The notes below the pieces were generated by a model. It was not told the DNA's origin. It did not search any database and saw only the letters and a program-made list of their open reading frames with translations. Below, piece after piece: positions 18,145 to 25,787 of a DNA stretch of 64,000 bases. How positions within the stretch are numbered: the stretch's first letter is position 1; every line of letters starts with the position of its first letter. The translations under genes were made by a program, and so were the position numbers. The stretch comes from DASPHG01 sp963849605 (GTDB lineage: Bacteria > Actinomycetota > Thermoleophilia > Solirubrobacterales > Thermoleophilaceae): NCBI GenBank assembly GCA_963849605.1, contig CAWKHX010000017.1, positions 186,001 to 250,000 on the forward strand. The letters run 5' to 3'.

Positions 18145-19227
18145 TCAGGCGGCGAGCGTTTGGTCGAGCGCTGCGAGGAAGCGATCGTTCTCCTCGCGCG
18201 TCCCGAACGTGACGCGCAGGTGGCCTGGGCCGCCCAGGTCGGTCCCGCTGCGCACGATCACCCCGCGCTCGCCGAGGCCGCGCATCACCTCCGCTTCGTC
18301 GCGGTCGCCGAGCGAGACCCAGGTGAAGTTCGTCTGGCTCTCGGTCGTCTCGAGCCCGCGCTCGGCGAGCTCGGACTCGACATGCACGCGCTCGATCGCC
18401 GTCCGCTCGGCGCGCCGCGCGACCTCGTCCTGGTGCAGGAGCGCCTCGGACGCCGCGGCCTGCGCCAGCGCGTTGACGGAGAACGGCTGGCGCACGACAT
18501 CGACCGCGCGCTTGAAGTCGGACGACCCCAGGGCGTAGCCGGCGCGCAGGCCGCACAGGCCGTACACCTTCGAGAACGTGCGCAGCACGACGACGTTCGG
18601 GTGGCGCCGTACGAGATCGAGCGACTCGTCGGGGTCCTGCATCACGGAGAACTCGACGTAGGCCTCGTCGAGGATCACGGCGACGTGGCGCGGAAGCGCC
18701 GCCACGAACTCGTCGATCTCCGCGACCGGGAGCGCGGTCGCGGTCGGGTTGTTCGGGTTGCACACGAGCACGATCCGGGTCGCGTGCGTCACCTCGCGGG
18801 CCATGGCGTCGAGGTCGTGGCGGCCCGCTGCGTCGAGCGGGACCGTGATCGCGCGCGCGCCGGTCATCGCCGCCAGGTGGGGGTACATCGAGAACGACGG
18901 CCACGCGTAGACGATCTCGGCACCGGGCTCGAGCATCGCCTCGGCCGCGGCGAGCAGGATCTCGCACGAGCCGTTGCCGACCGCGATGCGCTCCGGTGGC
19001 AGGTCGCAGCGCTCCGCGAGCCGGCGCCGCAGCTTGGCGGCGGACGGGTCGGGGTAGCGGTTCAGATGGCTGATCTGCGCCTCGACGGCGTCGCGGACCG
19101 CGGCGTGCGGCCCCCAGGGCGTCTCGTTCGACGCGAGCATTGTGAGCTCGCCGTCGTAGCCGTAGGCCTCCGCCGCCGGGTAGACCGGGATGTCGCGGAT
19201 CCGGCTGGTGAACTCGATACCCGTCAC
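18145..19227 (-). CDS. hisC: Histidinol-phosphate/aromatic aminotransferase (class I/II PLP)
   Basis: 360 residues from GTG 19227, overlapping the aroH stop (GTGA). PLP fold-type I aminotransferase: YPDPSAAKLRRRLAERCDL near the N-terminus, CNPNNPTATALP (the NPNNPT motif), ILDEAYVEF, and TFSKVYGLCGLRAGYALGS with the PLP-binding Lys. The sequence type is HisC, but its place between chorismate mutase and DAHP synthase/TyrA suggests it may transaminate hydroxyphenylpyruvate or phenylpyruvate, as HisC-like AroJ/TyrB enzymes do. No other his gene is near. The leader peptide begins 12 bases after its stop. Confidence 0.88.
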   Translation of the reverse strand: MTGIEFTSRIRDIPVYPAAEAYGYDGELTMLASNETPWGPHAAVRDAVEAQISHLNRYPDPSAAKLRRRLAERCDLPPERIAVGNGSCEILLAAAEAMLEPGAEIVYAWPSFSMYPHLAAMTGARAITVPLDAAGRHDLDAMAREVTHATRIVLVCNPNNPTATALPVAEIDEFVAALPRHVAVILDEAYVEFSVMQDPDESLDLVRRHPNVVVLRTFSKVYGLCGLRAGYALGSSDFKRAVDVVRQPFSVNALAQAAASEALLHQDEVARRAERTAIERVHVESELAERGLETTESQTNFTWVSLGDRDEAEVMRGLGERGVIVRSGTDLGGPGHLRVTFGTREENDRFLAALDQTLAA

Positions 19228-19589
19228 TGCGCGCCCTGGAGGTCCTTGCGCAGGCGGACCGCCTCGCGCAGGTAGACGTGCTTCGGCGGGGTCGACTCCT
19301 CCGCATAGCAGTGGACGAGCACGCGGATCACGCGCGGAAGCGCCCCCGGCACGTCGATCTCGTGCGCGCACAGAAGCGGGACCGCGCTCAGGCCCATCCG
19401 CCTGGCCGCGACGGCGGGGAACTCGGCGTCGAGGTCGCGCGTGCACGTGAAGATGCACGAGACGAGGTCGCCCGCCTCGAGCGAGTTCTGGTCGAGGATC
19501 GCGCGCATCAGCTCCTCCGTCGCGTCGAGGATCGCGTCGCCGTCGTTGTCGTCCACCGTGATCGCCCCGCGCAGGGCCCTCAGCTTCAT
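19224..19589 (-). CDS. aroH: Chorismate mutase, AroH (monofunctional trimeric) type
   Basis: 121 residues. Converts chorismate to prephenate, the TyrA substrate. Begins MKLRALRGAITVDDNDGDAI with the conserved Arg of RGAI; ESTPPKHVYLREAVRLRKDL supplies the C-terminal VYLxxAxxLRxDL signature of AroH enzymes. Its length fits the family (about 120-127). The ATG at 19589 overlaps the rluB stop (ATGA), and the gene overlaps hisC by 4 bases, so rluB-aroH-hisC are tightly coupled. Confidence 0.94.
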   Translation of the reverse strand: MKLRALRGAITVDDNDGDAILDATEELMRAILDQNSLEAGDLVSCIFTCTRDLDAEFPAVAARRMGLSAVPLLCAHEIDVPGALPRVIRVLVHCYAEESTPPKHVYLREAVRLRKDLQGAQ

Positions 19590-20290
19590 GAACCCGATTC
19601 TGCCGCTTTCCTCAGCCGTTCGACCTCGGCGGGCGTGAGCAGGCGCGCCTCGCCGGGCCCGAGGTCGCCCAAACGGAGTGGCCCGAACGCGATTCGCTCG
19701 AGCTCCTCGACCGGGTGGCCGACCGCCTCGCACATGCGCCGCACCTGGCGTTTGCGGCCCTCGGCGATCGTCAGCTCGAGCAGGCCCGGCGCGGACTGCC
19801 TGACCCCGGCCGGGCTCGTGCGGCCGTCCTCGAGCTCGACTCCCTCCCGCAGCCGGCGAAGCGCCGGCTCAGGCACCGGTGCGGGCTCGACGCGCGCGCT
19901 GTAGACGCGCTCGACCCCGTAGCGCGGGTGCATCAGCCGGTTCGCCAGGTCGCCGTCGTTGGTCAGGAGGATGAGGCCGGTGGTCGCGGCATCGAGGCGG
20001 CCCACCGGATAGAGCCGGCGGTCGGTCTCGACCAGGTCGGTGACGATCGGGCGGCCGTGCGTGTCGCTCGCGGTCGAGACGACCCCGACGGGCTTGTTCA
20101 CCAGCCACACCTCGCGCGGCTCGGGCGCGACGGCGCGGCCGTCGACCTCCACCCCGCTCGCGTCGTCGACGTCGCGCGCGGGATCGGTCACCACGTCACC
20201 GTCGACGCGCACTCGCCCGTCGGCGATCAGCCCCTCGGCGGCGCGCCGGGACGCGACACCCGCGTGCGCGAGATATCTGGCCAGGCGCAC
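19586..20290 (-). CDS. rluB: Pseudouridine synthase, RsuA/RluB/E/F family
   Basis: 234 residues from GTG 20290. N-terminal S4 RNA-binding domain (MRLARYLAHAGVASRRAAEGLIADGRVRVDG) then the pseudouridine synthase domain with VGRLDAATTGLILLTNDGDLANRLMHP, where the Asp of GRLD is catalytic. Most likely it modifies 23S rRNA as RluB, the usual assignment in actinobacteria; a 16S RsuA role cannot be excluded. First gene of the aromatic directon, overlapping aroH; in many actinobacteria it follows scpA-scpB, which here lie about 5 kb away. Confidence 0.92.
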   Translation of the reverse strand: MRLARYLAHAGVASRRAAEGLIADGRVRVDGDVVTDPARDVDDASGVEVDGRAVAPEPREVWLVNKPVGVVSTASDTHGRPIVTDLVETDRRLYPVGRLDAATTGLILLTNDGDLANRLMHPRYGVERVYSARVEPAPVPEPALRRLREGVELEDGRTSPAGVRQSAPGLLELTIAEGRKRQVRRMCEAVGHPVEELERIAFGPLRLGDLGPGEARLLTPAEVERLRKAAESGS

Positions 20291-20293
20291 GCG

Positions 20294-20986
20294 CTAGGGC
20301 GTGATCTTGATCTTCTTGCGCGCGGTGTCGGCCGTGTCGTTCGTGGCCCGCACGTCGAGCCGGACCTTGAACGCGCGCTCCGCGTCCTCGATCTTGTTCG
20401 CCGCCTTCTGCTTGAGCGGGATGTCGATCGCGACACGGCGGTCGACCGGCAGGGAATCGCTCGTCCGCCCGATCGTCTTTCGCCGCTTCGCGAACCCGAA
20501 CCGCTTCGCGGTCCGCGGCGACAGCGACACCTTCAGTGTGATGTCGCAGCCGTTTTCGCAGGTGGCGCGCGCCTGCAGCCCGCGATTCAGGAGTCGTTGG
20601 AGCGTCTGTTCGTCGCGCGCGCTGACGTCAAGACCGGGCCCTGTCACCGGCACCTGGCCCGACGCATCGCGCACGCGCACGACGCCCGGCATCGCCGAGC
20701 CGTGGAACCCGCACACGTAGCGGAACGTCCCGGGCGTGTCGAACGTGCGCTGAACCGTCCACGGGTCTGTGCTCGGCGCCGGTGGCTGCTCGAACGAGCC
20801 GTCGTTGAACTTGACGCTGTGGACACCGCCCTCGTTGTGCCACGTGACCGTGTCGCTCATGTCGATCGTCACGTCGTCGGGCGACCACTGCGTCGACGGC
20901 AGCGCGCTGACCGACCGGTCGGCGGCGCTCGCGGGCACGGCCATGAGGGCGGCGATCGCGAGCGGGAGCGGCCAGCGGAGTTTCAC
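20294..20986 (-). CDS. Secreted cupredoxin (plastocyanin-like) protein
   Basis: 230 residues. Signal peptide ends at about residue 21 (VPASAADRS). Residues ~25-105 form a plastocyanin-like domain with all four type-1 copper ligands in order: His in GGVHSVKF, then Cys, His and Met in YVCGFHGSAM. The C-terminal half (about 115-230) has TCENGCDITLKVSLSP and many Lys/Arg, similar to the repeat-like domains of secreted actinobacterial proteins, without a recognised function. Probably an extracytoplasmic electron carrier or copper-binding protein. Divergent from rlmN and 3 bp upstream of rluB. Confidence 0.82.
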   Translation of the reverse strand: MKLRWPLPLAIAALMAVPASAADRSVSALPSTQWSPDDVTIDMSDTVTWHNEGGVHSVKFNDGSFEQPPAPSTDPWTVQRTFDTPGTFRYVCGFHGSAMPGVVRVRDASGQVPVTGPGLDVSARDEQTLQRLLNRGLQARATCENGCDITLKVSLSPRTAKRFGFAKRRKTIGRTSDSLPVDRRVAIDIPLKQKAANKIEDAERAFKVRLDVRATNDTADTARKKIKITP

Positions 20987-22004
20987 GGCTCTCCATACTA
21001 GATCGATCGACCTCGGGCGCCTCGATCAACTGCTCGCCGAATGGGGTGAGCCCAGCTTCCGCGCCGGCCAGGTGTGGAGCTGGCTGGCGCGCGGCTGCAC
21101 GTCGTACGAGGAGATGACCAACGTTCCGGGCGGGCTCCGGGACCGCCTGGCGGACGAGCTGCCGCTCTCGACGCTCGCACTCGAGCGCGATGCGCTCGCG
21201 GCCGACGGCACCGAGAAGGCGCTGTTCACTACGGAGGACGGCAAGCCCGTCGAGGCCGTGCTGATGCGCTACCGCGACGGGCGCCGGTCACTGTGTCTCT
21301 CGAGCCAGTCCGGCTGCCCGCTCACATGCACCTTCTGTGCGACAGGGCGGATGAAGTTCGGCCGCAACCTGACCGAGTCGGAGATCGTCGACCAGGCGCT
21401 CCACTTCCGAAGAATCGAGCCCGTAACAAACGCCGTCTTCATGGGCATGGGCGAGCCGCTGATGAACCTCGACAGCGTGCTCGGCGCCTGCGAGCGGCTC
21501 CCCGACGTCGGCATCGCGACGAGTAACACCGCGATCTCGACGGTCGGCTGGATCCCCGGCATCGAGCGGATGACGCGCGAGGGGCCCGCCGTCCGGCTGG
21601 CCCTCTCGGTTCATGCGCCGGAGGACTCGCTGCGATCGGAGCTGATGCCGGTGAACGAGCGCTATCCGCTCGCGGATGTGCTCGAGGCGTGCCGCGCCTG
21701 GCACCTGGCACGCAAACGCCAGGTTTTCGTCGAGTACCTGATGCTGGGCGGAGTCAACGACCGTTACGAGCAGGCGGTGGCGCTGGCAGATCTGTTGCAG
21801 CCGCGAAAGGCGTTCAAGGTGAACCTGATCCCCTACAACCCGACCGACGCCGCCTTCGAGGGGTCCTCCAGGGAGGCCGTGGAGGCCTTCAAGGAGGTGC
21901 TGGAGGGCCGCGGCATTCGCACAACTATTCGCTTGACGCGGGGACGAGACATCGCCGCGGCTTGCGGACAGCTCGCGGCTGGTGAGATGATCACCAAGGT
22001 TTAA
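20943..22004 (+). CDS. rlmN: 23S rRNA (adenine-2503-C2)/tRNA methyltransferase RlmN, radical SAM
   Basis: Radical-SAM methyltransferase with CPLTCTFCATG (Cx3Cx2C cluster), the N-terminal accessory domain (EWGEPSFRAGQVWSW, YEEMTNVPGGLRDRL) and the C-terminal catalytic Cys in AACGQL. The start is unsettled. Family similarity begins around base 21005, where no ATG, GTG or TTG exists; the nearest upstream in-frame ATG at 20943 gives 353 residues, a normal length, but overlaps 44 bp of the divergent cupredoxin gene. The next in-frame GTG (about 21071) would delete conserved residues. So either the overlap is real or a rare start codon is used. Confidence 0.93.
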   Translation: MRAAIASGSGQRSFTALHTRSIDLGRLDQLLAEWGEPSFRAGQVWSWLARGCTSYEEMTNVPGGLRDRLADELPLSTLALERDALAADGTEKALFTTEDGKPVEAVLMRYRDGRRSLCLSSQSGCPLTCTFCATGRMKFGRNLTESEIVDQALHFRRIEPVTNAVFMGMGEPLMNLDSVLGACERLPDVGIATSNTAISTVGWIPGIERMTREGPAVRLALSVHAPEDSLRSELMPVNERYPLADVLEACRAWHLARKRQVFVEYLMLGGVNDRYEQAVALADLLQPRKAFKVNLIPYNPTDAAFEGSSREAVEAFKEVLEGRGIRTTIRLTRGRDIAAACGQLAAGEMITKV

Positions 22005-22064
22005 CCGAGCACTTATGCGGAAGGCCGAACCTATAGGCACTCGCACCCGATGGAGGAGGGCTCC

Positions 22065-22229
22065 ATGATCGACCTCCAGCCACTGACCACCGCCGAGTCG
22101 ACGCCAGAGACGCACGATTTCGGCCGGGAGGAGGCAATGGCCCTGGTCGACCCGCGCCTGCGGGACGGGATCGACACGCCAGAGGATCAGCTGGACGCGC
22201 TGATCGCCGACGAGCTGTTCACGGCGTAA
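22065..22229 (+). CDS. Small acidic protein of unknown function
   Basis: A 54-residue frame with a strong ribosome-binding site (GGAGGAGGG, 4 bases before the ATG), starting MIDLQPLTTAE and ending DALIADELFTA. It is acidic, with no Cys, signal or membrane segment. A TATAGG sequence at 22032-22037 could be a -10 box giving it its own promoter. Its last 11 bases overlap the tail of the convergent gene at 22219. An alternative ATG at 22050 lies before the ribosome-binding site and is unlikely. No family recognised. Confidence 0.55.
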   Translation: MIDLQPLTTAESTPETHDFGREEAMALVDPRLRDGIDTPEDQLDALIADELFTA

Positions 22230-22437
22230 CGCGCAGCATCTCGACGAGGTGAGCGGTCGGCTCGAAGGGGTCGGCCACTGCCTCGCCGGTGCGCTCGCTG
22301 AGCGCCGCGACCAACCTGCCGTCGACCTCCGCCACCATCACTGGCTGAGCGGGTACGCGGCGATCGTCGAGCGCCGCCAGACGCTCCAGCGATCGCCTGT
22401 CACATGGGAGATAGGGTCGAACCGTGATCGCGTTCAT
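22219..22437 (-). CDS. Small conserved hypothetical protein (GNAT-like fragment)
   Basis: 72 residues, MNAITVRPYLPCDRRSLERL at the start and VMVAEVDGRLVAALSERTGEAVADPFEPTAHLVEMLRV at the end. This pattern (LAALD, VLVAEVDG-LVAAL, VADPF-PTA) recurs in short actinobacterial proteins resembling the first strands of a GNAT acetyltransferase, but it is too short to bind acetyl-CoA like a full GNAT. Function unknown. A longer frame upstream is antisense to the sigma factor and is rejected. Divergent from the sigma factor gene by 64 bp. Confidence 0.6.
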   Translation of the reverse strand: MNAITVRPYLPCDRRSLERLAALDDRRVPAQPVMVAEVDGRLVAALSERTGEAVADPFEPTAHLVEMLRVTP

Positions 22438-22501
22438 GCCCCTAGAACGAGCCGGCGGCAGGATTCGTGAGATCTCACGCCCGGCCCGTGCCGCCCGTTG
22501 A

Positions 22502-22978
22502 ATGAGTGTGAGGCTGCCGCCCTTCCAGGCGTTGTTGGACGAGCACCGGGACGACGTGTACCGGTTTCTGGTCGCCTCGCTGGGACGCGATGAGGCGGAC
22601 GACTGCTTCCAGGAGACGTTCATCTCGGCCATGCGGGCGTATCCGCGGCTCCGGGACGCGTCCAACCTGCGGTCGTGGCTGTTCACGATCGCGCACCGCA
22701 AGGCGATCGACGCGCACCGCGCGCGTACGCGCCGGGCGGTGCCGGTCGAGGAGGTGCCGGAGCAGGCCGATGCCGGCGGCGTCGTCCTGAACGGCGAGCC
22801 GGAGCTCTGGCGAGCGGTCCGCGGGCTGCCCACCAAGCAGCGGGCCGCTGTCCTTCACAGATACGTCAATGACCTCGCCTACGCGGACATCGGGCGGGTG
22901 ATGGGCTGCTCCGAGGACGCGGCCCGCCGCTCGGTCCACGAAGGCCTGAAGAAGCTGAGGACGGTATGGGCGGCATGA
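22502..22978 (+). CDS. ECF-type RNA polymerase sigma factor
   Basis: 158 residues. Region 2 (about residues 8-75: LLDEHRDDVYRFLVASLGRDEADDCFQETFISAMRAYPRLRD, SWLFTIAHRKAIDAHRAR) and region 4 (about 105-155: LPTKQRAAVLHRYVNDLAYADIGRVMGCSEDAARRSVHEGLKKL) are both present, with no region 3, as in ECF sigma factors. It ends in an ATGA overlap with the methylated-DNA repair gene, and no separate zinc anti-sigma gene follows. It may therefore respond to alkylation stress. Confidence 0.9.
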   Translation: MSVRLPPFQALLDEHRDDVYRFLVASLGRDEADDCFQETFISAMRAYPRLRDASNLRSWLFTIAHRKAIDAHRARTRRAVPVEEVPEQADAGGVVLNGEPELWRAVRGLPTKQRAAVLHRYVNDLAYADIGRVMGCSEDAARRSVHEGLKKLRTVWAA

Positions 22979-23628
22979 ACGAGCTCGAACAGGCACTGAG
23001 AAGCGCTGCGCTTCCCCCCGGCGACGCCGGGGCGGCAGCCGCCGCGGGCAGGCTGCTCGCGCGCGCCGAGGACGAAGGGCTGCTCGAGGTCGCGTACGCC
23101 TCGGTCGAGTCGCCCTTCGGCGACCTGCTCGCGGCGGTCACCCCGCGCGGGCTGCTTCGCCTCTCCTACGACCCGCGCCGCAACGACGCGGTGCTGGAGC
23201 AGATCGCGGAGAAGGTGTCGCCGCGGATGCTCGAGGCGCCCGCGCGGCTCGACCCGGTGCGGCGCCAGCTCGACGAGTACTTCGAGGGACAGCGGCGGAC
23301 GTTCGACCTGAAGCTCGACTGGCGGCTGACGCGCGGCTTCTTCCAGAAGATCCTCCGCGAGACGGCCCGGGTCCCCTTCGGCGAGGTCGCCACCTACAAG
23401 CAGATGGCCGAGGCCGCCGGCAGCCCGCGCGCCGTCCGCGCCGCCGGCAACGCGCTCGGGTCGAACCCGATCCCGATCGTCGTCCCGTGCCACCGGATCG
23501 TCAGGACCGGCGGCAAGGTGGGCGGATACGGCGGCACGCTGGGCCCGTACATCGCGGGCCCGGAGATCAAGCAGCGGCTTCTGGAACTGGAGGGGGCACT
23601 GGACGAGGACGGTCGGCCGCGCGTCTAG
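22966..23628 (+). CDS. ogt: Methylated-DNA--protein-cysteine methyltransferase with N-terminal extension
   Basis: 220 residues (starts at 22966; an ATG at 22975 overlapping the sigma stop as ATGA is equally good). The core has VPFGEVATYKQMAEAAGSPRAVRAAGNALGSNP and IPIVVPCHRIV, with the alkyl-accepting Cys in PCHR (about residue 169), so it directly reverses O6-alkylguanine damage. About 45 residues precede the ferredoxin-like domain (NELEQALRSAALPPGDAGAAAAAGRLLARAEDEG); this is Ala-rich and lies where an anti-sigma domain might be. Its last 62 bases overlap the convergent permease gene. Confidence 0.9.
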   Translation: MGGMNELEQALRSAALPPGDAGAAAAAGRLLARAEDEGLLEVAYASVESPFGDLLAAVTPRGLLRLSYDPRRNDAVLEQIAEKVSPRMLEAPARLDPVRRQLDEYFEGQRRTFDLKLDWRLTRGFFQKILRETARVPFGEVATYKQMAEAAGSPRAVRAAGNALGSNPIPIVVPCHRIVRTGGKVGGYGGTLGPYIAGPEIKQRLLELEGALDEDGRPRV

Positions 23629-24529
23629 GCACGGGCGCGCGTGACTGTCCGGCGATCCACGACCCACCGAGGATGAGCGCCATCCCCACGAGCGTTGCCA
23701 GCGTGAACGCCTCGTCCCGGAACGCGACGCCGTAGATGACGGCGAACACCGGAGCTATGTAGGCGACGATCGACGCCTTCGCGGGCCCGACCTCCGCGAT
23801 CAGCGTGTAGAAGATCACGAACGCGACGCCGGTGCCGCCGGCGCCGAGGGCGGCCATCGCGGCGATCGGGCCGGCGCCGGGGGCGTCGCTCGGGAACGAG
23901 GCCAGCGCGACCGGGAGGGTGAGCAGGGCGCTCGCGAACATCGTGGCCGTGACGACGCCGATCGGCTGCGTCTCCTTGAAGCGCGCCTTCAGGTAGAAGC
24001 CGCCGATCGCGTAGCCGAGGCTCGCAAGGACCACCGCGAGGCCCCCGACGAGCGCGGCGGAGTCGCCGCCCACGTCAACGCCCAGGAGCAGCGCGACGCC
24101 GACGATCCCGATGCCGATCCCGAACCCTCCGGCGACCGACGGCCGCTCCTCGTGGTCGATGAAGACGGCCAGTAGCGCGGTCAGGATCGGCGCCGACGCG
24201 ACGAGGATCCCCGCGAGTGAGGATGAGATCTCCTCCTCGCCCCAGCTGATCAGGAGGAACGGCACGGCCACCTGGACCGCGGCGAGCAGGAACACGGGCC
24301 AGAGCAGCGGCCGCAGACCGCGCAGCGCGCCGCGCTGGAACGCCAGCGGTGCGAGCACGAGCGCCGCGAGCAAGGTGCGTAGGAACACCACCATCGCCGG
24401 CGAGAAGTCCTCGAGCCCGATCTTGATGAAGAGATACGAGGCACCCCAGACCGAAGCGAGCACGCCGAGCAATGTCCATGAGCGCCGGTCCACCATCCGA
24501 GGATTGCAAAGCCGAGCCATCGCTCCCAC
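23567..24529 (-). CDS. DMT-superfamily permease with two EamA domains
   Basis: 320 residues, about ten hydrophobic membrane segments in two EamA repeats (LLGVLASVWGASYLFIKIGL starts the first; VVLASLGYAIGGFYLKARF the second). Such proteins usually export metabolites or amino acids; the substrate is unknown. The tail PVPRRAADRPRPVPPPVPEAAA is a Pro-rich cytoplasmic end, and its coding bases overlap the alkyltransferase gene by 62 bp. A second Met at about 24496 gives a more usual N-terminus. Probably last gene of the trpS-scpAB transcript (31 bp after the deacetylase... on the upstream side of it), as it lies upstream of the deacetylase stop only by gene order, so independent transcription is also possible. 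Confidence 0.85.
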   Translation of the reverse strand: MGAMARLCNPRMVDRRSWTLLGVLASVWGASYLFIKIGLEDFSPAMVVFLRTLLAALVLAPLAFQRGALRGLRPLLWPVFLLAAVQVAVPFLLISWGEEEISSSLAGILVASAPILTALLAVFIDHEERPSVAGGFGIGIGIVGVALLLGVDVGGDSAALVGGLAVVLASLGYAIGGFYLKARFKETQPIGVVTATMFASALLTLPVALASFPSDAPGAGPIAAMAALGAGGTGVAFVIFYTLIAEVGPAKASIVAYIAPVFAVIYGVAFRDEAFTLATLVGMALILGGSWIAGQSRAPVPRRAADRPRPVPPPVPEAAA

Positions 24530-24560
24530 GACGATCTCTGGGGCGAGCGATCAGCGCCGC

Positions 24561-25202
24561 TTATAGGGGGCCCAGCGCGAGGCCGCGTTCCGCCGCGACG
24601 GCCGCGATCAGCGAGATCGCCTCGATCGTCGCCGACACATCGGGCCGGTACGCGTAACGAGCCGAGTCGTGCAGCACGAGGATCGCGCCCGGCTCGAGAT
24701 CGCGCTCGACGATGTCGAGGATCCGCTCGGCCGAGATCGTCTCCCAGTCCATCCCCCACGCCGACCAGTAGACGGGCTCGAGCCCGACCGCGCGCACGGC
24801 CTCGTAGGAGTGCTCGTTGAACGCGCCGTAGGGAGGCCGGAACCAGTGCGGGCGCCGCGCCGTCGCGGCCTCGAGCGTCCCGAGCCCGTACGCCGGCTCG
24901 TCCTTCGAGTCGCGCGGGCCGAGCTCGCGGTGCGGGCGGTGGGTTGCGCCGTGGAGCGCGATCTCGTGGCCGCGCGCGGCGACCTCGCGCGCGAGCATCG
25001 GGGCCGCCTTCACCTGCTCGCCGACCATGAAGAACGTCGCCTTCAGGCCGGCGGCGTCGAGGGCGTCGAGCACTCCCGGCGTACCGTCGGGGTCCGGCCC
25101 GTCGTCGAAGGTGAGCGCGACGCGCTCCTCATCGAGCCGCTCGAGCGCGGGAAACTCGCGCCAGCGCGCGAGCGTGTCGTTTTGCTGGCCGAAGCTCGGC
25201 AA
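24561..25202 (-). CDS. Polysaccharide deacetylase (NodB homology domain)
   Basis: 213 residues from TTG 25202, directly after the scpB TGA. Carbohydrate esterase family 4: ALTFDDGPDPDGTPGVL (motif 1, catalytic Asp and metal Asp), EIALHGATHRPH (metal His-x3-His), WFRPPYGAFNEH (motif 3) and LVLHDSARYAYRP (motif 5). It would remove acetyl groups from N-acetylglucosamine polymers such as peptidoglycan. No signal peptide is visible, so either it acts in the cytoplasm or is exported another way; the N-terminus may be mis-set. Confidence 0.9.
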   Translation of the reverse strand: MPSFGQQNDTLARWREFPALERLDEERVALTFDDGPDPDGTPGVLDALDAAGLKATFFMVGEQVKAAPMLAREVAARGHEIALHGATHRPHRELGPRDSKDEPAYGLGTLEAATARRPHWFRPPYGAFNEHSYEAVRAVGLEPVYWSAWGMDWETISAERILDIVERDLEPGAILVLHDSARYAYRPDVSATIEAISLIAAVAAERGLALGPL

Positions 25203-25787
25203 TCAGCCCTGCTGCGCCGGCGCGGCGCGCTGCTCGCCGGCCTTCAGGAGCCGGTCGCGCAGCGTGCCCTCCTCCTCCGGGCTCGGGTCGAACGCCGCGA
25301 CGTCCGGCAGCCCGTCGAGGCCCGCGAGGCCGAAGAGCTTCTCGAACAGGTCGCTCGTGCGGTACAGGACGGCGCCGAACTGGGAGCGGCCGGATTCCTG
25401 GATCAATCCGCGCTCGAGCAGCGTGCCCACTGCCGACTCCGACGCGACGCCGCGGATGCGCGCGATCTCGGGCCGCGACACCGGCTGGAGGTAGGCCACG
25501 ATCGCCAGGCACTCGGCCTGCGCCTGGGTGAGCGGCGGAGTGCGCGGGCGGGCGAGCAGGCGGCGCGCCGCGCGCTCGGCGACGGGGTCGGTGGCGAGCG
25601 TGAACCCGCCGGCGACCTCGCGCAGCACGACGCCGCGCCATCCCTCGGCGTAGTGCTCGCGCAGGCGCGCGAGGGCCTCGACGACCTCGCCCTCACCCAC
25701 CTCGCAGGCGTCCGCCATCTCGGCGACCGTGAGCGGCTCGGACGACAGGAACAACAGCGCCTCGACGACCCGCGCGAGCTCGTTCAT
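25203..25787 (-). CDS. scpB: Segregation and condensation protein B
   Basis: 194 residues. Winged-helix partner of SMC-ScpA in chromosome condensation. MNELARVVEALLFLSSEPLTVAEMADACEV starts the first winged helix, and AECLAIVAYLQPVSRPEIARIRGVASESAVGTLLERGLIQ is the diagnostic second one. The ATG at 25787 overlaps the scpA stop (ATGA); the longer frame upstream is scpA out of phase. Confidence 0.94.
   Translation of the reverse strand: MNELARVVEALLFLSSEPLTVAEMADACEVGEGEVVEALARLREHYAEGWRGVVLREVAGGFTLATDPVAERAARRLLARPRTPPLTQAQAECLAIVAYLQPVSRPEIARIRGVASESAVGTLLERGLIQESGRSQFGAVLYRTSDLFEKLFGLAGLDGLPDVAAFDPSPEEEGTLRDRLLKAGEQRAAPAQQG

Noticed and set aside
22438..22836. Long N-terminal extension of the small gene at 22219
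   Set aside because: Antisense to the sigma factor coding region; only the last 72 residues look like a protein family.
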